Positions 1 through 12,394 of a stretch of DNA of 64,000 nt are shown here, in pieces. Both the position numbers and the translations under genes were made by a program. The stretch comes from Brachionus koreanus (Eukaryota > Rotifera > Eurotatoria > Ploima > Brachionidae). The notes under the pieces were generated by a model that was not told where the DNA came from, made no database searches, and worked only from the letters and a program-made list of their open reading frames with translations. Where the stretch lies: assembly GCA_016987375.1 (NCBI GenBank), contig PJRA01000313.1:2086361-2150360 (forward strand), written 5' to 3'. Within the stretch, counting starts at the first letter, position 1; the number at the start of each line of letters is the position of its first letter.

Positions 1-150
1 CTTTGTCTTTCACTAAATTTGTTCTTCTCTGTAAGGTACCACATATTGCATTAGTGATCTTGTGAAGCAAATGTAGGTCTCCCTTTGAGCTGGCTTTTTC
101 TGCTTCGCTGGCACACTGGTTTATATAATTTCGTTAATCAAAATTTTAGT
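1..150 (-). mobile_element. LINE fragment, linker upstream of reverse transcriptase
   Basis: Read on the minus strand, an open frame enters at about 148 and runs off the left edge. It encodes a peptide with cores like CASEAEKASSKGDL, HKITNAICG and LVKDK. This matches the segment between endonuclease and reverse transcriptase in RTE/CR1-type non-LTR retrotransposons, where AEEA..GD...Y.ITK..CG....PVKDK is typical. The element looks 5'-truncated at about 150 and would continue beyond the window. Family assignment is from memory of LINE proteins; the exact clade is uncertain. Confidence 0.6.
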
Positions 151-518
151 GAAGTGAAAAATTCTTTTTGTTTAAAAAAAAAATTTTTAGAAAAAAGTTG
201 TTTATTTTCTTGTTTTGTTTCATTTTGTTATCAAAACTTTTCAACATAAGGCTGAAAGGGAGGTTCAAACTGCCCTAAGTCATCTACTGACTATTATTTT
301 TTTAAGAAATAAAAAATGATCAAAATAATTTTTTTTATAATTTGTAAATATTATTTTGCAATATTTAATATTTGATTTTTTGAGGAACAATGTTAAGTAT
401 ATAAATTATGTAGTAGTAATCTGAAGCATGTATAAATTGATAATTTAAAAAAACTAAGCATGTTTTAAATATTCTCTAAATTTCGATATTACTTAATTTA
501 TACGGCTATTTTCAAATA

Positions 519-3500
519 ATGTCGAATTCAATTAAAAATGACCGAGAGATTTTACAAATGGATGTTCAATTCAGACCAATTTTGACTGATTATAAAATAA
601 TCAAAAACCTCCCTCCATCAAACCAGAACGAAACATTCAATTCAGAATTTTCAAATGTATTTATGCGTTTGATTAAAAATTTACAGTTTTTTCTTTCAAA
701 TTTAGCTGAGAAAAATATCAATGAATTTGATTTTTACAACAATTATAATGATGTAAAAATTAAAAAAAAATTAATAATAAGCTAATCAGTTTTTAAAGCT
801 TATAGTGGAAATTGTTTCCAATATTGGTGAAATATTTAGCTCAATATCGAATCAATTATTTCAACTAAAAGAGACAAGAACCATTTTATTCAACTATGCT
901 GCTTTTGTTTTAAACTTGGCTGAAAAATCGGTAATTTTTTTGATAAAATGAATGCGAGCTTCTAATTTTGTATTCAGATAAAAATTATAAGCTTTAATTC
1001 AATTAGCATTTAAAAATTTATTTTAATTTTTATAGCACATAAAATACAATCATTTAAGGAATAATTTCAACAAATTAATTGGACATTTTACGAACTTAAT
1101 TTACAAAGTTCTAAATAATCAGTCTAATTTCTTTTTGAATCAAAATGTTGATCAAAATTGTCTTTTGTATGAACTATGCAGAGCACTTGGAGGCTTAGTC
1201 TATGAAAATGGACCGGTCCTCAACAACCAAAACATTGATTCAATATTTTCATTTGTCTCAAAAATCGAGCTTCAGTTTGAAAATTTTATCAATTCTACCG
1301 AAAAAAAAAAATCAACCATAAATTGTGAAAATTCTGATATATTTAACAAGCTTAAATTGATATCGACTCAATTAATTTTTAACATAACCATTGCTAAAGT
1401 TAATAGAAATGATGACAGTGAGCAAATTGAAAGAGAATTCTTAGAAGATCAGCAAAAAGTTCGATGCGCTCAATTCTTTATTAAAGTACTCAGATTCAAT
1501 CTTTCACTAAATTTAAATTCTAATAGTGAGAAATGCGGTCATAAGGACGATTTTATTCGAGGTAAAAGGGTTTTTGATGAAGAATTTATGGCCAACATAA
1601 CCAAAACACTGAATAAAGCTTTAAACGGTCTCGACAATCTTTTCCAAGCTATTAATACATCGCATAATTGGATTCAAATAAAACATGAAAAATTTCAACT
1701 GGGAGACATCTTAGCAATAATTAAAGTTATAAAATTTATTAAATAATTGTTTTTGAGCTTTCAATTTATTTAATTTTAGGAATTGTGTCTTTATGGACTG
1801 ATTATTAAGAGCAATAAGATGGGAGAGTTAGAAAAAGAAAATAAGCTTGAACCAAGCAACGTTGACGATTTAATCCACGTTGAAAAGAGCAAAATATCTA
1901 ATGAAAATGAATTGGAAAATCCGAGCGTTAATTTGGAAGAAGAAAGCAATGACTTAAATGATATAAAGAATGAAAGGACGAGGAATAAGAGATTAAATAT
2001 CAAAAACAGTAATTCAAGTTATCGTGAGAATGAAAAAGGAAAAAAATCTAAATTTAATAGAAATAATTCTGCAAAACAAATACAAAATAAAAATAATCAG
2101 TCTAATTTCTCGATGAGCAAGCATAGTGAAAATGATAATCATACTTTACAATATTTAAAAGAAGCCCAAGTTCCTCTCTTTAACTACAAGACTTTGGTGA
2201 ATTCATTGGGTATGATTTAAAACTTAATTCAAACAAAAATTTAAAAAAAGAGAATATTTTAATTTATTGCTAAAAAAAAGTCATAATTTTAAGACTAAAA
2301 AAATGAACAAAATTGAAGCTTGTGGTAGATTCTATTTTTTTTTCTTTAAAAACTCTGAAACTTATTTTTGATATTTGTAAAACTAGCTTTCATTGTATTT
2401 TAAATTTCGGAACAAACAAATTAACACTAGAAGCACCAAGCATTTTTTCACGTTTTTTTAATTCAAAAATATATTTAAAAAAAACTATAATAATTTTATA
2501 AATTTATATCATTTTTTAAAGAAAATTTTATAATCTACAAAAATCAAAAAAGATATATTCATTTGAAAAATCTATTCAAAAGAAATGAGGAAGTTAAAAA
2601 TTTTTTCAAACGAGTCATTTGACTATTGATTTTATTTTAATTGTTTTCATTTTATTTATTGAGACATTTTCTACTATTTTCGAGATTTAAATGACGAAAA
2701 ATGTAGGAAAACAAAATATTCACTAGATTGATAATGTACAAAATTTTTAAAATTTGAGAAGTTAAATTCAAATAGTGTTGATAAAGATGCTTCATACTAG
2801 AATTTAATTAAATTTTCAAATAACTGATTTCCATTTAAATAAAAAGGAAGTCTAAGAACTGCTTTAATTTTATTAAGGATATTTAAGAGTTGACGTTATG
2901 TTAATGTTTTAATTTAAAAATTAAGTGTAAAATAAATTTTTAGTTTTAAGCTTAGCCTAATCTCAAATAAGTTCTAAATTTTCTAAAATTCTGCACATGT
3001 GTAAAACATGTCTTATTTTATTGTTAAAAGCAAAAGTAAATGAAATTTAAAATTTTAGCAAAGTAAGATTTTTAATCAAATTTCAAAATTTCAAATGTGC
3101 TCAGCATATTTAAAATGCGTAATTACATCATTTGCAAGAATACACGCGGCTATCCTTTTTTTTTTCAAATTTAAATATGGTTTTTGAAGTTTAAACAATT
3201 TTGAAGTCTGCAATGCAATTAATTACGCATGTAATAAATTTTGAGCAAGTTTGAAAGTTTGAAATTCGATCAAAAATTTTACTTATAAAAATACAAAATT
3301 GAATTTTTGATTCTATTATTTATATCAAATGATTAAAAAAAATTCTTCTTTTCAAATTGATATTAGCTTCTTTTTTAAACATGTGTCGTAATCTATGTAC
3401 CTAACGAGAAGCACCTAATGAGTCAAATTTTTAAATCCTCATATCTTTTGAATAGATTTTTCAAATGAATATATCTTTTTTGATTTTTGAAGATTATAAA

Positions 3501-6500
3501 ATTTTCTTTAGAAAATGATATAAATTTATAAAATTATTATAGTTTTTTTAGATTTTTTTTAAATTTATAATATATTTTTGAATTTAAAAAACGTGAAAAA
3601 ATGCTTGGTGCTTTTAGTGTTAAAATACAAATCGAACAAAAACTTTTTCTTTTTTTACATATTTATAAATTAAAATTTATTAAATTAAGAAATATTTAAA
3701 AAAAACCGCAATAGATTGCAAAATTCTTAGTTGCACATTTTTTTTATTTAAAATAAAACTTTTACTTTGTTTTTTGTCTTTTTTTCTTACGAAAAATTAT
3801 TTTAAAAAGAAAGCCGCATTAACGTATGTTTCACTTCGTTGCAGTAATTTTTAAAATGTTTTATTTTAGTAAATTTTAATTTATCAAAAAGAAAAAGTTT
3901 TCGTTCGATTTCTATTTGAATTTGACAATAAACAGCTTCTAAGAAGATAATAAATTTTCAAAATTTAAATTAATTACATAAAAAACAAGAGTATTTTAAA
4001 GCATCAATTTTTTAATTATAATTAACTAAAGGTAATGATTCAGATGCATCAGACTCATCATTTAATGGCTCTAATTTCAACATGGAAAAATCAAAAGCAA
4101 AAGTTAGAGTAACTGCTTTCGGTGTTCTTTTGACCATATTTCAAGTAATCGTCTAATAAAGGTTGTTTGAATAAAATTAATAATTAAATTTGAAAAAAAA
4201 TTAGAAATTGGATAAACGTACAATAGTTAGTTATTGGAAGTCATTTTTAGAATCTAACAATAGTAATTTATTTTATTCTGTCAAAAATGATCCATCACCC
4301 AAAGTTCGTCTATTGGCAACAACTGCTCTCACACTCTATTTAGAATATGTACGGTCATTTTTTTCACTTGCTGCAGCAGATGATTTAACAGCTAATTTCT
4401 CATTTCAATCTATGCAAAGTCATCAATCTTTTCTACCAATATCATTTACCATAAGTAATATTATTCGTCAGCTTTACAAAGATATATTTATGTGTTTAAA
4501 GCGAGAGCCGTTTCAGCTGAACCAGGTTCACTTACTCAAATGTCTTCAGCATTTAATAAAAGCTACTCCATTCCAAAAACTAAAACCTGGCCTTCTTTAT
4601 AAATTAGCATTAAGCTTAAATATTCTACTTGACCAAAAAAATAGTCTTGTTATTCAAAGTACCCAAAACAAAGATAAAATCAATGTATTGAATGAAATTT
4701 TGATTTGTCTTAATACTATTTTGACAAATTATTATCACATGGCTGAGGTTCATCTGGCTTTATCCTCTCCTCTCAAAAACGTAAATACTTTTATGAGTCA
4801 GGGCTCAGTTCGTTCATCTACTTGTTCCTCAATTATGGAAGAAGACTTGAGTGACCAATTCGAAAATCTTGCCAATCTTAAAGTACCGAATATAAATCAA
4901 ACTAGAATTAAGTATTTTTACGAATCGAATACAGCAAGTGGTCAAATGACGCCTAATTGTAATCAAATATCCGAATTAAGCTATCAAGAAAGCGATCCTA
5001 ATCACAAAAGTTGGCTAGTTGAATTTTGTATACAAAACTCAATTGTATCACGTTCAATCAGTGTTCATTGCTTGGATTTATTGGCCACAATAGCACAACA
5101 TTATTTTGACTTGCTTAAAAAAAACCTTTTTTTCGAAAATGTTTGCATGCTAATTTTGCAAAATCTAAATTCAAATTCAAATTCTGAAATTCAAAATTCA
5201 AATCAAATAATACTAAAAACCATCAAATTTACTGAAGAATTTTGTCGTTGCCTAGCCACAAATGAACTTAGACAAATGAATTCAATTGACTTGAACGATT
5301 GCTGTAAATTATGGTCAAATCTATTGAGTTCAAAGCTTTTGAGTGAATATCTCATTGATGAACAAAGATATCTGCTATCAAGTTCAGCGTGTGATTGCTT
5401 GGCAAGCATTGGAGCTCCAATATTTGAGTTGTTACCATACCAGAAAAGAATTTTTTGTCTTACTAATCTTCTTCATTTGACCAAGTCCCAGTCTAATTTG
5501 ATACGAGCAGCGAGTGTCAGAGCCCTGGGTGTTTATGTCACTTTTGCATCGTTGAAAGAAGATCAAAATTTTTTAACAGACTTGTCTCTATGCTTGCTTA
5601 ATTTAATCAAAAATGATGGAAATAATTTAGTCCGGCATAAAACTGCTTGGTCAATTTCAAATCTAAGTGAAGTTCTAATTGAAAATATTGAAAGAGTTGG
5701 CGGTGTGTTTATAGAGGAGTTCAATTTGAACATTTGGTATCAGCTACTAGATTCAACCACAAATGCTTGTCATCGAGAATCCGAGAAATTAAAGTCCTAT
5801 CTGGTCAGGGCTTTGGGAAATTTAATTAATTATGCAAGTTCTACTGATATCGAGCTTCTAAAAACTCAACTAGACATCGAAAAGACAGAAACATCAATTA
5901 GTAGAGCCATTGAAACACTTTGTCTTTGTAAAAATGTTAAAATGCTGAAAGTTAAATGGAATTTGTCACATGCAATTGGAATTGCCATGAAGAGATTCAA
6001 CAATTGGTCTCTAGCACAAAAAAATCCACAATGGCTTCATCTGTTTTACTCTACTTTGTTAGAATTGTTTACAAATTCCAACAATTTTAAAGTAAGAATA
6101 AATGCTTGTATTGCCCTAATGAGTATTAACAGTGGTGATGTAAACATTATTAGAAATAATGCCAACGAGTCTATTTATTTGAAAATTTGGTATGCACTTT
6201 TAGAGGGATTTTCAAAACTTAAAAATGATAGTATGGACGCTTCTAATGAAATACAGCATAAAAATACACTGACTCAGCAAGTAAAAAAAAAATTTTGTTA
6301 CTTTTATTTTATTTATTTTTGCTTAGTTGTGTAAGTTGTTGACTTTTTTGAGTAAATATCTACGAATTGAAGATCTTGATAAATTAATGACTAACAAATT
6401 AAATCAGCTTAAAATGAATTCAAACAAAAAATATGAGTCCAAAACAGAATTTCAACTTTTAAATTTATCAACTAGTGAACTGAGGAATTATATGGTCGAT

Positions 6501-8013
6501 TATATAACAACTATCTATGAAAAAATAGACACTCATAAACAAGAAGGTAATTTTAATATAGAATATTTTTCTGACATATGAATAAGTACATTAGGAAAGT
6601 ATTTTTCTGTATTCTAACTTTTTATATTTTAAAGACGTATAGGACGGATAAATTATAATACAGTGGGTATATTAAAAGTGATATGATTTTAATAGTCGCG
6701 ACCAAAAACCGAGCTATCTTCTGTACAAAATTTTTTATATAGAATGTTACCGTACCAACCGTGACACACCAACGGACATGGCCATTCTTGGTTCGGTTTT
6801 TGGTCGCGATTATTAAAAGCATATAACTTTTAATATAACCACTGTATTATAATTTATCCGTCCTATACGTTTTTAAAATATAAAAAGTTAACTTAAAGAC
6901 AAGATTTGGTCAATTTTGACCAAAAAATAGTAGAAAGCAAACAGTTATTTTTTTAATCTTTCAAAAATATTTTCAAAAGTTTCAGAAAAAAAAATTTAAA
7001 TCCATTTTAAAATGGAAAAACATTTTTTAAAAATTTAAGAGATAATTTTAACTTTTTCTCAATAAAATTACAAAGTTAAATGATTATTTCACAGAAAAAT
7101 AATTTTTCAGATATAAAAGATATTTTAGCAATTTATCCATAATTTTTTTTAACCATTCGGATTCATCTGAATTTTGAGCTGATTTAAAAGTATTAAAACT
7201 AAAAATGAAAAAATTTTGGCATAGTTAAAGCAAGTCAAAATTTTTTTACATAAGCTACTTTTTAAAATCTAAATATTTATTTTATAAAATATCAAATGGA
7301 AAAATGCTACCATTAGTTAGAAAATTTATTATAATTTTGAAATTAATTAGTTTTTCTTAATTAATACAGTTTTACCGGACTTGTATTTAAGTCATAAAAA
7401 AAGTCTTAATAAGTCACTATTCAAGACAAAACTTGGGCTTTAAAATTTTTAATTTCGACATGACTTTGACTTGGAAAAAATATAAAAGTCATTGCATTGA
7501 AACATTTTGTTTCCATTTTGAATATAAATACCTAAATTCTTTTCGAGATTCGTTTTAGATAGTTAAATAAAAACAGTTTTAAGACTGCCTTTTATGGGAT
7601 TCATCTGGTTATTTCTAACCGCATAGACATTGATGAACCAAAAATAAGTCTATAAATATTCTTATAATCAATCTTTTATAAAATAATTATTAAAATGGTC
7701 TCATAAAATTTTTTAAATTTTAATTATTCTTAGCTGAAATTGTAAGTTTAGTAAATTTTTTTATATTTTTTTTTAAGTCCAATTATACAGTGAAGCATTA
7801 GCAAACTTGAATTTCTTACATTCAAAAAAATACTCAAGTATAGATGAAGATTGTATAAATTTGTTGAATGCAATTTTAATAAAACCGAAAGCAGAAAAAC
7901 ATTTTGATGATTCAGAATCATCTGAAGCTGAAGCGTTCAACTCAGACTATGAAAATAAAGCAGTTAATGACGAATTTCGCAAAAAATTTCCGTTCAAAAA
8001 TGTTTATGATTAA
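519..8013 (+). CDS. HEATR6: HEAT repeat-containing protein 6
   Basis: Eight exons join in frame: 519-752, 790-930, 1036-1725, 1780-2209, 4032-4144, 4205-6280, 6327-6546 and 7778-8013, giving about 1,379 aa (human about 1,180). Diagnostic stretches include LVYENGPVL in the N-terminal DUF4042-like half, KAKVRVTAFGVLLTIFQ leading into the YWKSFL segment, then HEAT-type helices such as AASVRALGVYVTF, RHKTAWSISNLSEVLIEN and LVRALGNLINYA, each matching vertebrate HEATR6 in order. A Lys/Asn-rich low-complexity linker (exon 4) precedes the DSDASDSS acidic patch. HEATR6 is an alpha-solenoid protein with no settled molecular role. Intron 4 (2210-4031) and intron 7 (6547-7777) are swollen by transposons; the other introns are 37-105 nt. 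The start is the first ATG in frame with the homology. DDX56 follows 176 bp downstream on the same strand. Confidence 0.9.
2421..3623. mobile_element. piggyBac-like MITE in HEATR6 intron 4
   Basis: The left end reads TTAA then CACTAGAAGCACCAAGCA. The right end is its inverted copy, TGCTTGGTGCTTTTAGTG then TTAA. The inverted arms run roughly 2425-2590 and 3420-3619. TTAA at both ends is the target duplication typical of the piggyBac superfamily, and CACTAGAA-type termini are known there. No transposase is present, so it is non-autonomous. The interior carries a second, nested palindrome. Shorter relatives lie at 25809-26036, 25061-25268, 24193-24302 and about 47881-48103. Confidence 0.75.
3040..3300. 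repeat. Nested inverted-repeat element inside the piggyBac-like MITE
   Basis: Arms at about 3045-3140 and 3205-3300 are inverted copies with scattered mismatches; both contain ATGCGTAATTA and a GATTTTTAATCAAATTTC-like block. The centre is near 3175. It probably inserted into the larger element and is a separate MITE family. No coding capacity was seen. Confidence 0.6.
3626..3925. repeat. Inverted-repeat element abutting the MITE
   Basis: The segment at 3626-3685 (CAAATCGAACAAAAAC and following) recurs inverted at 3866-3921 (GTTTTCGTTCGATTTC). The arms are about 55 bp with mismatches and the spacer about 180 bp. It lies in HEATR6 intron 4 directly after the TTAA-flanked element. Likely a third, independent MITE. 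Confidence 0.5.
6617..6888. mobile_element. 272-bp MITE with ~80-bp TIRs and TA duplication
   Basis: The left arm begins ACTTTTTATATTTTAAAGAC and continues through TATAGGACGGATAAATTA to TCGCGACCAAAAACCGA at about 6700. The right arm repeats this in inverse from about 6800 to 6888. TA flanks both ends (6615-6616, 6889-6890), as expected for Tc1/mariner-mobilised elements. It sits in the last intron of HEATR6 and has no ORF. Arm identity is high, so it is relatively young. Confidence 0.8.
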
Positions 8014-8189
8014 GTTTGATATCTTATTTTAAATAATATAAATTTATAATTATTAATTTATTTAAAAAAACTAATAATAAAATCATAAATTTTTATTCTT
8101 TTTTTTAAAAAATATTGAAGTAATTATATACTTCATTAGAGATATTTTCATATAAAATTATAAAATTAAATAAAAGAAAAAAATTTACA

Positions 8190-10197
8190 ATGTGTGCACT
8201 AAATAAAAATAAAAGAAACAAAAAAAAACAAAAAAAAACGGAAAATACTGAACCAGAATTGAATACACAAGCAGAGGAGCAAATAGAAGAATTGGTTGAG
8301 GAAAAAAATGAAGATTCAAATAACTCCGAAAATGAAAGTATGTTAGATGAAGAAAATGAAGAAGTTTTAGGATTTACGGAAATGGGCATTGACGAGAGAA
8401 TATTACTCGCAGTGATTGAGCAGGGCTGGGCAGAACCAACACCAATTCAGGAAACAGCTATTCCACTCATCATCCAAGGCAAAGACATACTTGCCAAGGC
8501 TCGGACTGGATCCGGAAAAACTGGAGCTTATGCAATTCCTTTATTGCACAAAGTTTTATCAATAAAAAAGCAACGGATCAAACAAGTGACTTCAGCTCTT
8601 GTTTTAACACCTAGTCGAGAGTTATGCTCTCAAGCGTTCAAAAATTTATTAGAATTAATGGTCTATTGTCAAAGAGAAATAAATGTAGTTGATATATCGT
8701 CTTCTCATATGACTTTACAATCCCAGAAACAAATTTTAGCCACTAAACCGGACATAATTGTTTCAACTCCTACAAAAATTTTAGCTCACTTGAAAGAAGA
8801 GAATTGTTTTGACTTAAAATCAACACTTGAATTATTGATTATTGATGAGGCTGATCTTTTATTATCGTTTGGTTACGAAGAAGAAATGAAGTTATTAGTC
8901 AAGTAATTTAAATTTGAATTTAATTTTATTAAATTTTTTTTAAAAAATTTTTTTTAGTTTTCTCCCTAAAAATATTCAAACTATATTGTTATCTGCTACT
9001 CTAAATGAGGAGGTACAAGCGGTAAAGAGTCTTTACCTTCACAATCCAGCAATTTTGAAACTGAAGGACTCGGCAGAACTGCCCGATCCAGTACAACTTG
9101 AGCAATATCAGATAACTTGTAATGATGAAGAGGACAAATTTGTTCTCTTGTATTCAATTCTAAAATTACAGCTTGTTAAAGGAAAATCTCTAATTTTCGT
9201 GAATACTGTTAATAGATGTTATAAGCTCAAGATGTTTTTGGAAAATTTTGGCATACGATCATGTGTTTTAAATTCTGAACTACCAATTAATTCTAGAATG
9301 CACATAATTGAACAATTTAATGGTGGAATTTATGACAACATTATTGCTTCAGATGAAAAATTGATTGAAGAAAAAGAAGACAATATTGAAAAAAATCTGA
9401 GTCAAAAATCAAACAAGTATTTTTTTTTTCGAGATTTATTTTTTTTATTTTGAAATTTTTTTCAGAAAAAAAGATAAGGAATATAACATATCTCGAGGTA
9501 TTGACTTTCGTAATGTGAATAACGTGATAAATTTTGATTTTCCTCTTTCAACAAAATCCTATATTCATAGAGTAGGTCGTACTGCCAGGGGCAAAAATCA
9601 AGGTACAGCTCTGTCATTAATAGATAAAACTGAAAAGAATCTGCTACAAATAGTCGAAGAAGACTTGAAAGAAAGTTTTAAATACAAAACAAAAGATTCA
9701 GATCAAGCTGTTGTGTTATTCAAGCCTTTTAAATTTAAAATGGATGAAATTGAAGGTTTTAGATATCGTGCTCGAGATGTTATAAGATCGATCACTACAA
9801 AAACAATTAAGGAGGCGAGAATAAAAGAAATTAAGAATGAATTGTTAAATTCAGAAAAATTAAAGTCATATTTTGAAGAGAATCCACGAGAGGCTCAAAT
9901 ATTAAGGCATGATAAGGAATTGAATGTAACTAGGGTCTATGAACACTTGCGTCATGTGCCTGAATATATAATACCTCCTTCACTTCGTGGTATACAATTG
10001 AGAAATTTAACTGCTAAAAAAAATAAAAATAAAAATAAAAAAAGATTAACAAATACACAAAAAAAATATAAAGTAAATTCAAAAGATTAATAGAAATTTT
10101 TTCGTTTTAAAAATAATTTATTTTTAAGGCTAAAGCATCGGATCCATTAAGAAGCTTTAATTTTGCAGGTTTAAAAAAGAAGAATAAAAAAATTTAA
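8190..10197 (+). CDS. DDX56: DEAD-box RNA helicase DDX56/Dbp9
   Basis: Four exons, 8190-8902, 8958-9416, 9466-10072 and 10129-10197, give 615 aa (human 547). After an acidic and Lys-rich N-terminus come GWAEPTPIQ (Q motif), ARTGSGKT (Walker A), TPSREL (Ia), IIDEADLL (DEAD box), SAT (III), LIFVNT (IV), SRGIDFRNV (V) and HRVGRTARG (VI). The long insert before motif V and the C-terminal blocks EIEGFRYRARD, LKSYFEENPRE and VPEYIIPPSLRG are specific to DDX56/Dbp9, a nucleolar helicase of 60S ribosomal subunit assembly. The last short exon encodes KASDPLRSF, matching the NPLRSFKHKG tail of the human protein. Without it, translation would read into an intron and stop at 10090. Confidence 0.94.
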
Positions 10198-11327
10198 ATC
10201 ATATTTTTAATAAAATAATAAAAATAATTTTTAAATAATTTTTTTGCTTGCTACTCAAACTTATCTCAATTTAGAAAATTTCATTTTTACTAATATTCAA
10301 ATAATATTAAAAAAATTTATGAATTGTCGGTTACTATAACAATAATGATCTTTATTAAATAAATACAACAATTTTTTTCAGAAAATCGAAAATATCTAAT
10401 GGGTTATAAAGTAAATTTAAACTCTTGTCAAACAAAAGCAATTTGCCGTTTGACGTTTCTTTGATCTGTTTCTTTAGCTTAACCTAGAAAAATTAAACGT
10501 TTAATATAAAAAATTAATATCTTTGAATAAGTCTTTTGTAAAGTCTGTATTCTATTAAATGAAGTAAATTTAAATGATAGTTTATTAATATTTTTAATTA
10601 ATTTAAATTGTAAAATTAAACAAATTAATCAAAAAGGGAATTTTACCTGCTATACTAGTCGAAAAATAATATCAGATAATATTTTTTGACAAAATAATGA
10701 ATTTTTTGGGAGTTAAATTAAATTAATTTTTTTTTCTTACCCTATTCTATCCTTGTGGATAATGGGGAGGAGCTCATCTCCTTTTCAAGTACCTTTTTGA
10801 GTAACAGCTCCGATCTGACACAGAGGCTACTGCATCGAGTTGATCATCTACACTGAAAATTTTACCCAGTCGAAACCGGTCCCCCATTTTTTTTGATGAT
10901 AGGGGTTTAAACATGCGCCCCGTATTGCAGAGACATTGAATAAAAATAATATCAGATAATATTTTTTGACAAAATTAGGAATTTTTTGGGAGTTAAATTA
11001 AATTAATGCTTCCAATCAAAATAAAAAATAATTTATTGCATGTACAACAGATGGTAAATTATTTTTTTTATAAGTAATAAGTTTTTTAAATTAATCTCTT
11101 GATTTCGATTTATCTAATATCTAATAAAATTATTTTTCTCTATATCATTTTTTTTGACGTACGATATCAAAATATAATATATTTTGAAAACAATTTAAAA
11201 AATATTTAAATTAATTTCTAATTAAATTTAAATTTTATTTTGTTAAATATGAAAATAAATTCTTAAAAAAAATTTACAAATTATTTGGAAAATTTACATC
11301 ATAACAATTTTTGAAATTAATAAACAA
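10198..11327. other. Intergenic, A+T-rich with one G+C-richer insertion
   Basis: Lies between the 3' ends of DDX56 (plus) and a zinc-finger gene (minus), so it holds two transcript ends. Apart from the repeat-flanked insert at 10662-11007 only homopolymer-rich A/T sequence is seen. Confidence 0.6.
10662..11007 (-). mobile_element. SINE-like insert between 66-bp direct repeats
   Basis: A 66-bp sequence at 10662-10727 recurs at 10942-11007 with two mismatches by eye. Between them lie 214 bp that are clearly richer in G+C than the surroundings. On the minus strand the insert ends GAATAGGGTAAG followed by eight or more A, like a retroposon tail. It has no ORF. The long direct repeats may be an exceptionally long target duplication or a local duplication. 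Orientation is inferred from the A tail. Confidence 0.5.
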
Positions 11328-12394
11328 TTAATAATTAAAATAGTAGTTAAACTCATATCCCTGAGGAATTTGATACTGATAAAAATTGGCATTATTAAAA
11401 GATTCAGAATTTTCCTTTTGTAAATTATTTGTTTCCTGTGTCATAAAAGTATTAGTCATTTTTTGGCTGTAAACTGAATCAGATGTTTGTTTTTCAGAAA
11501 CTGGGTAGTGGGCACTCATCTCATCGGTGTGTGTAGTTAAATGACGAGTGAGATTACCGGACTGTGAAAATTTCTTGAAACAAATATGACACTCGAAAGG
11601 CTTTTCTCCACTGTGAATTCTTTGATGTTTTTTCAATGTAGATATATCGACAAAAGATTTTTCACATTGTTTACATTGGTAAAGTTTTTCTTGTGTGTGA
11701 CCCCTTAAGTGAACCATAGCATTTGAATAGCTTCCGAATTTGCGCACTTAAATTTACAATAAAATTTAATATTTCAAATTATTTAATATTTTTATTTAAT
11801 TATTCATTTTAATTTTAAATTAAAATACTTACAGCAAACAGGACATTGTTTAGAATTTCCACTTTTGTGATGTACAAATTGATGCATAAGAAATTTAGCT
11901 GCACTATTGAAAACACTTAAGCAAATTTCACACTTATATTCAACGTCTTTTGACTCTAAATTTTGCAATTTTACAACTTTCGGCCTTTTGGCATTGGATT
12001 TTTTCCGTTCGATTATATCACTATTGTCTTCTAAAATAGTGTTATCTATCTTACGCTTTTTTGAACACTGTGTTTGAATTGATTTGTCATCAAATTGGTA
12101 TTCCAACTTTGTTCTTATTGAACATGGGGAATTTTGAGCTGAAGTTGAAATATATCCTGAATCGTTTGTGTTGAAGGAATTGTTGTAATAGTTGTAGTGT
12201 GATCCAGGAGAATAGTTGTTTTCAGTTTCACTAGAATAAAAATTTGAAGAATAATAATTACTTACCATGTATGAGTTGTTATTATTATATGTTGTTTGAT
12301 AATTTGGAGAGTAAAATACTTGTGGATACTCATAATAATTATTGTATTGTGAATATGCTGGTTCATAATATGAATTGTAGTTTTGGCCTTCCAT
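11328..12394 (-). CDS. C2H2 zinc-finger protein, four fingers (copy A)
   Basis: Two exons, 12394-11833 and 11746-11328, give 326 aa. The N-terminal half is Tyr/Asn/Ser-rich (YYEPAYSQYNNYYEYP) and looks like a disordered activation region. A basic stretch (SKKRKID, NAKRPKVVKL) that could act as a nuclear signal follows. Then come four fingers starting CEIC, CPVC, CKQC and CHIC, the last three joined by TQEKLYQ and GEKPFE linkers. The phase-1 intron splits finger 2 directly after its second Cys; joining gives CPVCLRKFGS with correct C-x2-C-x12-H-x3-H spacing. Probably a DNA-binding transcription factor. It is paralogous to the gene at 13900-14959 and no orthologue in other phyla was recognised. 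Confidence 0.85.

Noticed and set aside
2313..2501. 62-codon frame
   Set aside because: Lies in the left arm of a MITE within an intron and has low-complexity Phe/Leu/Lys content.
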